18,821 nt of DNA from Lachnospiraceae bacterium (GTDB taxonomy: Bacteria; Bacillota_A; Clostridia; Lachnospirales; Lachnospiraceae), in NCBI GenBank assembly GCA_024689605.1, contig JAILDD010000104.1, positions 1 to 18,821 on the forward strand, in the 5' to 3' direction. A model generated the notes under the pieces. The model was not told the origin of the DNA. It did not search any database and saw only the letters and a list, made by a program, of their open reading frames with translations. Both the position numbers and the translations under genes were made by a program. Shown here in pieces: positions 14,244 through 18,821 of this stretch (within the stretch, counting starts at the first letter, position 1; every line of letters starts with the position of its first letter).

Positions 14244-15824
14244 TCAGATTTCGAACAGGTCGCTGAATTCCTTAAGTGCGCCGTCTGTCTCGTGTGCAAG
14301 TACCTTCTTTGCAAGTACCTTACCCAGCTGAACGCCTTCCTGATCGAAGCTGTTTACATTCCACAGGAAGCCCTGGAACATGATCTTGTTCTCAAAGTGT
14401 GAAAGAAGGGCACCAACAGACTCAGGTGTAAGCTGCTTTCCTACAATGATGCTGGAAGGACGGTTTCCTGCAAACTTCTTGTTGTTGTTCTCGTCATCCT
14501 TGCCGCATGCAAAAGCGATTATCTGGGCAACCACGTTTGCACAGAGCTTCTTCTGGCTGGTGCTGCCCTGGATGTCTACATCAACGCCAAGCTGGCTGTC
14601 CTTGAAACCGATGAACTGCAGAGGGATGATATCCGTTCCCTGGTGAAGCAGCTGATAGAAGGAATGCTGTCCGTTTGTTCCCGGCTCACCGAAAAGTACA
14701 GGACCTGTAGGATAATTTACAAACTCACCGAAACGGTTAACGCTCTTACCGTTGGACTCCATGTCTGCCTGCTGAAGATGAGCAGGGAAACGGCTGAGTG
14801 CCTGTGAGTAAGGAAGAAGAGCTGTTGAAGGGAAACCGAGCACGTTTCTTTCATATACACCGATAAGTGCATCAAGCATTGCAGGATTTTCTCTTACATT
14901 CTTGTTAGTTGCAAGCTTATCTTCCTCAGCTGCTCCGTTTAAGAAGCTTGCGAATACCTCAGGTGTGAATGCAAGTGAAAGTACTGCACCGCCTACTGCC
15001 GAGGTGGATGAAAATCTTCCGCCGATGAAATCATCCATGAAGAATGCCTGCAGGTAGTCGCTGTTGCCTGCAAGGGGTGAAGTCTCACTGGTAACTGCTA
15101 CCATGTGCCTGGAAGCATCAAGGCCTGCCTTCTTAAGGGCATCCTTTACAAAAGACTCGTTTGTAAGGGTCTCAAGTGTAGTACCTGACTTTGACACAAG
15201 TACGAAAAGTGAATGTGCAACATCGATTCCCTGAAGAACCCCTGCTGCATCGTCAGGATCCACGTTGCTGATGAACTTAGCTTCCATATTGAAATTGCCG
15301 GTCTTTCTTGCCCAGTTCTCAAGTGCAATGTAGATAGCACGGGGGCCAAGGTCAGAACCGCCGATACCGATCTGAACAACGGTTGTGAACTTCTCGCCTG
15401 CACCGTTTACGATCTTGCCTGCGTGTACGTCATTGGCAAAGTCAGCGATCTTCTTCTGCTGTGCTACATAAAACTCTCTCTTGTTCACGCCATCCTTTAC
15501 AACATCGTTTCCGAGCTGTGAACGGGTAAGCTGGTGAAGAACCAGTCTCTTCTCACCGGTATTGATCACTTCACCATTGTAAAGAGCCTCAAACTTTTCT
15601 ATAAGCTGTGCTTCTTCTGCAAGCTTTGCAAGTCCGTCAATGATGTCGTCATTTACAGCCTTTGCAGCATAGTTATAATTAAGGCCTGCTGCCATAGGCA
15701 TTGTATATTTCTTCACACGGTCAGCACCGCTGTCACCGCTCATTACATCCTTTAAAACTACTTTTTCCTTTTTCTCTAATTCCTTGTAAGAACCAAGCGT
15801 ATCAAGGTTATTCCATGCAACCAT
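14244..15824 (-). CDS. pgi: Glucose-6-phosphate isomerase
   Basis: Pgi interconverts glucose-6-phosphate and fructose-6-phosphate in glycolysis and gluconeogenesis. The 526-residue protein is of the long bacterial type. Motifs are GIGGSDLGPRA (153-163), SKSGTTLET (211-219, phosphate-binding), GGRFSSTSAVG (268-278), DMESNGK (354-360, catalytic Glu E356), the signature GEPGTNGQHSFYQLLHQG (379-396, catalytic H387) and FDQEGVQLGK (493-502, catalytic K502). A GGAGG site is 8 bases before the ATG. The gene stands alone: its promoter follows the histidine-kinase stop by about 20 bases, and a strong terminator follows it. Its 5' and 3' untranslated regions carry a complementary 34-base repeat. Confidence 0.98.
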   Translation of the reverse strand: MVAWNNLDTLGSYKELEKKEKVVLKDVMSGDSGADRVKKYTMPMAAGLNYNYAAKAVNDDIIDGLAKLAEEAQLIEKFEALYNGEVINTGEKRLVLHQLTRSQLGNDVVKDGVNKREFYVAQQKKIADFANDVHAGKIVNGAGEKFTTVVQIGIGGSDLGPRAIYIALENWARKTGNFNMEAKFISNVDPDDAAGVLQGIDVAHSLFVLVSKSGTTLETLTNESFVKDALKKAGLDASRHMVAVTSETSPLAGNSDYLQAFFMDDFIGGRFSSTSAVGGAVLSLAFTPEVFASFLNGAAEEDKLATNKNVRENPAMLDALIGVYERNVLGFPSTALLPYSQALSRFPAHLQQADMESNGKSVNRFGEFVNYPTGPVLFGEPGTNGQHSFYQLLHQGTDIIPLQFIGFKDSQLGVDVDIQGSTSQKKLCANVVAQIIAFACGKDDENNNKKFAGNRPSSIIVGKQLTPESVGALLSHFENKIMFQGFLWNVNSFDQEGVQLGKVLAKKVLAHETDGALKEFSDLFEI

Positions 15825-15856
15825 TTTTCTTTTCCTCCGTTTATTGTTCTTATTTC

Positions 15857-15885
15857 AAGGCAGGGACATGCATCCCTGCTTTTTT
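15857..15885 (+). terminator. Hairpin with plus-strand T-run in the pgi leader
   Basis: GCAGGGA and TCCCTGC (15860-15866, 15873-15879) form a perfect 7-bp stem with loop CATGCA. The plus strand continues TTTTTT, the form of a rightward intrinsic terminator. No plus-strand gene precedes it. On the minus strand the hairpin sits in the pgi leader about 33 bases before the start codon and has no U-tract. It is either a terminator of antisense transcripts or a structured leader element. Confidence 0.55.
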
Positions 15886-15887
15886 AC

Positions 15888-15977
15888 CAGCAAATTATAA
15901 CTGTTCAGAACCTATCGGTTATTCCAGTTACGGCAGCAAGTGCTTCGGGCTGTCCTGAGCAACTACAGCAAATTATA
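15888..15977 (+). repeat. Direct repeat of CAGCAAATTATA upstream of pgi
   Basis: The 12-mer CAGCAAATTATA occurs at 15888-15899 and 15966-15977, 78 bp apart. On the pgi strand each reads TATAATTTGCTG, so each includes a perfect -10 hexamer. The distal copy has a matching -35; the proximal copy does not have a good one. Confidence 0.5.
15898..15931 (-). repeat. 34-bp pgi-flanking inverted repeat, copy B (5' leader)
   Basis: Read on the minus strand it begins GTAACTGGAATAA, contains CCGATAGG and ends TTCTGAACAGTTA, and is 31/34 identical to the plus strand at 14187-14220. It lies in the predicted pgi leader, downstream of the promoter. Internally TAACTG and CAGTTA, and AACC and GGTT around GATA, can form an imperfect hairpin. 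Confidence 0.85.
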
Positions 15978-16000
15978 CTTTATCGGCATAATATACTCAA
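15972..16000 (-). promoter_or_regulatory. pgi promoter
   Basis: Minus-strand -35 TTGAGT (16000-15995), a 17-bp spacer and -10 TATAAT (15977-15972). Predicted start near 15965, giving a leader of about 140 bases that contains repeat copy B and the GCAGGGA hairpin. Confidence 0.65.
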
Positions 16001-16018
16001 GTGTGAATGTCACTGCCG

Positions 16019-18613
16019 CTATATCTCCCTAGCCATTCCCTCGGGAAGATATGAAAAGATCATCTCTTCCAGCTTTGCAGGATTTATGGGTTTTGTGAGA
16101 TAGTCGGTAAACCCCGCCTCCATATATGTATCCTTTGCACCGGATATGGCATTTGCGGTAAGGCAAACTATGGGCGTATCTGCATTGGGATTATCCGGAT
16201 GCTTTTCCCTGAGCTCCTTAAGGGTTTCTATTCCGTCCATGACGGGCATCATATGGTCAAGGAATATGATGTCATACTTGTTCTTAATGGCCATTTCGAT
16301 ACACTCCTGGCCGCCAGTGGCAGAATCCACCCTGATCTCTGTCTTTTTCAGAAGCCCCTTGAATACCACTATATTAATGGGCGTATCATCCACCATGAGG
16401 ACACGGGCATCCGGAGCTTTAAACTTCGGCATGTATTTTTCTTTGGCAGCACCATTGTCCGCAGCCTTTTCATAGTCGCCAATAGGCTTACTGTTCCTGA
16501 CAGGCTGGCTGATCTCAAAAGAAAATACGGAACCCTTTCCATACTCGCTTTCCACATTAAGCTCTCCTCCCATCATATGGAGAAGATTGCTGGTAATATT
16601 CAGGCCCAGTCCGGTGCCCTCAATATTCCTGTTCTTCTTTTCATCCAGCCTGACAAACTGGGCAAAAAGCTTTTCCATATCTTCCTTCCTGACACCCATA
16701 CCGGTATCAGTCACGGAAACTTTCAGCCCGATGGCATCATCTGTCTTCCTGCTGAAGCCAACCTTAAGGGTAACGTTTCCCTTTTCGGTATATTTAACTG
16801 CATTGGTCAGAAGGTTCGTGATCACCTGCTTGATCCTTACCTCGTCACCGAAAAGTCCGCTTGGAAGTTCCGGATCTATATCCATTATGAATTTAAGCTC
16901 CTTGGCATCAGCCTTGGGTCTTATCAGATTCTTCAGGTCATTCAGCAGAGTCCTTGTTTCATACTCCACGGGAATTATGTCCATCTTGCCAGACTCGATC
17001 TTGGAGAAATCAAGGATGTCATTGATCAGTACCAGCAGCGAAGTGCCGGCACTTTTGATATTATTCGCATAGGATATGATCGACGGATCATCGCATTCGC
17101 GAAGGATCATTTCGTTCATTCCGAGAACAGCGGTAATAGGTGTCCTGATCTCATGGGACATATTGGAAAGGAATGCAGACTTAGCCTCGTTGGCTGCCAC
17201 CGCACTGTCGGATATGTTCTTAAGCCTTTCTCTTTCTTCACGTTCCCTTGTGATATTTTCAAGCATCCATAATACATGGGATACCCTGCCGTCCTTGGTC
17301 CGTTCAGATACTATAAGCCTTGCTCTTACCCAGATATTGCCGAAGCTCTGGTACTCAACCGTCAGAGTATCCACATCCTTCATACGCTCGTCTATGGTAT
17401 TCATATCCGTAAATTCCACAGCAGCTTTCTTCGTGGGGGATTCCGGAAGATTATTCATTATGTTAAAGAATACTTCGTTCAGATTGTGGTCTACAGACGC
17501 AACCGCCTTTGAAATAGCCGGATTAACATTTTTTATCTCTGTTACATTTCCGTTAATAACATCCAGGTCGCAAAGGGACATATAGATATCAGCCGTAGAA
17601 TTTATTAGGGTCTGAAGACGCTGATTTGCCAGCTCCTTCCTGGCAGAGTTGATGGTGATGATCGCAAAGGTAATGAGTGTGAGCACTATTGACACTACGC
17701 TCAGTATTACTATGAGTCTGATAGGTCTGTAGACTTTGTCCGAATCGGCATATGAAATACTGTACCACTCTCCATTGATGGGACACGAATATACGGTATA
17801 GCTTGTATTGTCATATTTTATGTCAAAGCTGTTTTCCTGGGAATTCATGACAGTAGTCAGTATATATCCGCCTATATTGTCCTGATCCTCAAGATAATTA
17901 TTGCCGCGTTCATTACTGTCAGAATGTGCTACCACAAAACCTTCGCTGCTCAGGACCATGCTGACGGAAGAAAGTCCGTTTGTGTCAGATTTTTCAACTA
18001 TATTCTGGATTTCCCCGAGGGTAACATCAATTGCAACAACACTTTCTCCGTCCGACAGAACCTTGGCAAGAGTCATGATCACTTCGCCGGTATAAAGGTC
18101 AAGATATGGGTCTATAAGCACCACTTCGCCGTTTCCCGCCAGTGCTTTTTTATACCAGGGCCTTTCTGTCGGAACGAAACCTTCATAAGGCTCCCAGCCC
18201 AGACCATCGTAATATTCCCCGTCTATGCAGGCATAGAGACCCGTGGATCCCGGCAGCATAGCCTTTATGATCACATCCGACTCGTGCTGGATATAAGCCA
18301 GGATCTCATCATCCGGAGTACCCTCTTTTATCATGGTGTCAATGGTATAGCTGGAAATATTAAGAGCATTTATACCGGTGGAAAGATACAGTTCAATATC
18401 TCCGGCGGTATTTTCGGCATTCAGCTCACCGCCCTCAAGAATACTTTTCTTGGCGTAAGTCTGGAGCAGACCATTATAAACAAAGATTATTACGATAAAT
18501 ATAAGAGCTAAAAGAGGAAAGATCAGGGCATTTTTCATTCCGGACCAGCCCATGAGATCCGAGAATTTTATGCTATTGTTTTTTTTCTTTTTCGTGCCGT
18601 CCTGCTTTTCCAT
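16019..18613 (-). CDS. Membrane-bound hybrid sensor histidine kinase
   Basis: This predicted 864-residue sensor has a short Lys-rich cytoplasmic N-terminus, a transmembrane segment (about 27-49), an extracytoplasmic double-Cache-like sensor domain (about 50-296, with RPWYKKAL and DPYLDLYTGEVIMTLAK typical of Cache ligand pockets), a second transmembrane segment (about 297-322), a PAS-like region (about 330-455), and HisKA (SNMSHEIRTPI, phospho-His H487). Next come the HATPase domain (NLLTNAVKYTEKG, DTGMGV, EGTGLGL) and a C-terminal receiver (DD at 742-743, phospho-Asp D786 in FLDHMMPVMDG, T819, K841). There is no HPt or output domain, so a separate phosphotransfer partner is expected. The start at 18613 has GGGGGAG just upstream; the ATG at 18661 lies upstream of the predicted -10 and is rejected. 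The ligand is unknown and no response-regulator gene is adjacent. Confidence 0.93.
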   Translation of the reverse strand: MEKQDGTKKKKNNSIKFSDLMGWSGMKNALIFPLLALIFIVIIFVYNGLLQTYAKKSILEGGELNAENTAGDIELYLSTGINALNISSYTIDTMIKEGTPDDEILAYIQHESDVIIKAMLPGSTGLYACIDGEYYDGLGWEPYEGFVPTERPWYKKALAGNGEVVLIDPYLDLYTGEVIMTLAKVLSDGESVVAIDVTLGEIQNIVEKSDTNGLSSVSMVLSSEGFVVAHSDSNERGNNYLEDQDNIGGYILTTVMNSQENSFDIKYDNTSYTVYSCPINGEWYSISYADSDKVYRPIRLIVILSVVSIVLTLITFAIITINSARKELANQRLQTLINSTADIYMSLCDLDVINGNVTEIKNVNPAISKAVASVDHNLNEVFFNIMNNLPESPTKKAAVEFTDMNTIDERMKDVDTLTVEYQSFGNIWVRARLIVSERTKDGRVSHVLWMLENITREREERERLKNISDSAVAANEAKSAFLSNMSHEIRTPITAVLGMNEMILRECDDPSIISYANNIKSAGTSLLVLINDILDFSKIESGKMDIIPVEYETRTLLNDLKNLIRPKADAKELKFIMDIDPELPSGLFGDEVRIKQVITNLLTNAVKYTEKGNVTLKVGFSRKTDDAIGLKVSVTDTGMGVRKEDMEKLFAQFVRLDEKKNRNIEGTGLGLNITSNLLHMMGGELNVESEYGKGSVFSFEISQPVRNSKPIGDYEKAADNGAAKEKYMPKFKAPDARVLMVDDTPINIVVFKGLLKKTEIRVDSATGGQECIEMAIKNKYDIIFLDHMMPVMDGIETLKELREKHPDNPNADTPIVCLTANAISGAKDTYMEAGFTDYLTKPINPAKLEEMIFSYLPEGMAREI

Positions 18614-18648
18614 TACACTCCCCCGCAAAAAAATAAAAACCCAGATAA

Positions 18649-18677
18649 ATTTTACATTCATATCTTTTATGCGTCAA
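18649..18677 (-). promoter_or_regulatory. Histidine kinase promoter
   Basis: Minus-strand -35 TTGACG (18677-18672), a 17-bp spacer and -10 TAAAAT (18654-18649). Predicted start near 18643, about 30 bases before the chosen ATG at 18613. It is back-to-back with the T-box promoter; the two -35 elements are 20 bp apart. Confidence 0.6.
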
Positions 18678-18683
18678 TGACGC
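18671..18683. promoter_or_regulatory. Palindrome overlapping the kinase -35
   Basis: GCGTCA-A-TGACGC is a perfect 6-bp inverted repeat around one base. It covers the -35 of the kinase promoter, so a bound dimeric regulator would compete with RNA polymerase. The binding protein is unknown. Confidence 0.4.
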
Positions 18684-18697
18684 TTAAAATTTTTATC

Positions 18698-18727
18698 TTG
18701 ACATACTTTTTTTGTCTGTGTTACACT
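18698..18727 (+). promoter_or_regulatory. Plus-strand promoter of the T-box leader
   Basis: A perfect -35 TTGACA (18698-18703) is followed after 18 bp by -10 TACACT (18722-18727) with a TGT extension. The start near 18734 coincides with the beginning of T-box-like sequence. Confidence 0.65.
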
Positions 18728-18734
18728 CAAATAA

Positions 18735-18821
18735 ACCGTTGAAGAAGAGTGAGTAAGTTTAGACCTCCTTTTCAGAGAGAGCTGCGGATGGTGTGATCGC
18801 AGCAAAAGTGTTTAAGCCGAA
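18735..18821 (+). ncRNA. T-box riboswitch, 5' part of Stem I (truncated by window)
   Basis: T-box leaders sense uncharged tRNA and control aminoacyl-tRNA synthetase or amino-acid genes. The sequence has the conserved Stem I layout: GAAGAAGAGTGAGTAAG near 18741-18757, the GA-motif CAGAGAGAGCTG (18773-18784), and an apical hairpin GCTGCG/CGCAGC (18781-18786, 18798-18803) enclosing GGATGGTGTG, the tRNA-elbow-contacting type of distal loop. The window ends before the specifier codon, antiterminator and downstream gene, so the amino acid cannot be named. Confidence 0.8.

Noticed and set aside
15894..15922. A second pgi promoter with -10 at 15894-15899
   Set aside because: The hexamer at -35 spacing (ATAACC) is poor, so the upstream promoter at 15972-16000 is preferred.
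14187..15931. The 34-bp repeats as lox- or FRT-like recombinase sites
   Set aside because: The 34-bp length is coincidental as evidence; the arms share only TAACTG/CAGTTA, and no recombinase gene is in the window. Kept only as one possibility in the finding.
16199..17272. Long plus-strand open frame (357 codons) inside the histidine kinase gene
   Set aside because: It is entirely antisense to a well-conserved kinase with intact motifs, shows no domain I recognise and has no convincing ribosome site; it is a shadow of codon bias.
18614..18661. Longer histidine kinase start 16 codons upstream
   Set aside because: That ATG lies upstream of the predicted -10 element and has no ribosome site; the ATG at 18613 has GGGGGAG.

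Overview
The window looks like a chromosomal segment of a spore-former-related Firmicute, most likely a Lachnospiraceae (Clostridia). This is inferred from gene content: paired GlgC/GlgD ADP-glucose pyrophosphorylase subunits, SpoVG, a DnaD-type replisome protein next to a DnaC/DnaI-type helicase loader, a long divergent PRPP synthetase, and a T-box leader. No rRNA is present to confirm it. All eleven protein genes are on the minus strand; only a truncated T-box leader at the right edge reads on the plus strand. There are no tRNAs, CRISPR arrays, insertion sequences or phage genes.

Layout in transcription order (right to left): a divergent promoter pair at 18649-18727 drives a T-box leader rightward (off the edge) and a hybrid sensor histidine kinase leftward (16019-18613). 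Next is pgi (14244-15824), with its own promoter and terminator. A lipoprotein gene, an NTP-transferase and murC form an apparent operon (14001-11035) ending at a strong bidirectional terminator. A replication pair, dnaD-like and dnaC/dnaI-like (10651-8381), follows and may continue into prs (8281-7094), which has its own terminator. glgC-glgD-spoVG form one unit (6660-3951; glgC/glgD overlap by ATGA, with a terminator after spoVG). Last comes pth-mfd (3686 to the left edge; ATGA overlap), with mfd cut off by the window.

Functional links: Pgi and GlgC/GlgD connect glucose-6-phosphate metabolism to glycogen synthesis. Prs, Pth, SpoVG and Mfd are the remains of the conserved Firmicute spoVG-glmU-prs-pth-mfd neighbourhood, with glgC/glgD in the place usually held by glmU. 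MurC works in peptidoglycan synthesis. DnaD and DnaC/DnaI load the replicative helicase.

The most interesting signals are non-coding. (1) A 34-bp sequence occurs twice in inverted orientation (31/34 identical), in the 5' leader and the 3' UTR of pgi, so the two ends of the pgi mRNA are complementary. (2) Two perfect consensus DnaA boxes lie back to back just upstream of the promoter of the dnaD-dnaC helicase-loading genes. (3) Three identical TTTTCACAA sites spaced 43 and 41 bp apart lie upstream of and against the glgC promoter, followed by a 12-pair hairpin near the 5' end of the glgC transcript. (4) A long-stem hairpin occupies the pth leader.
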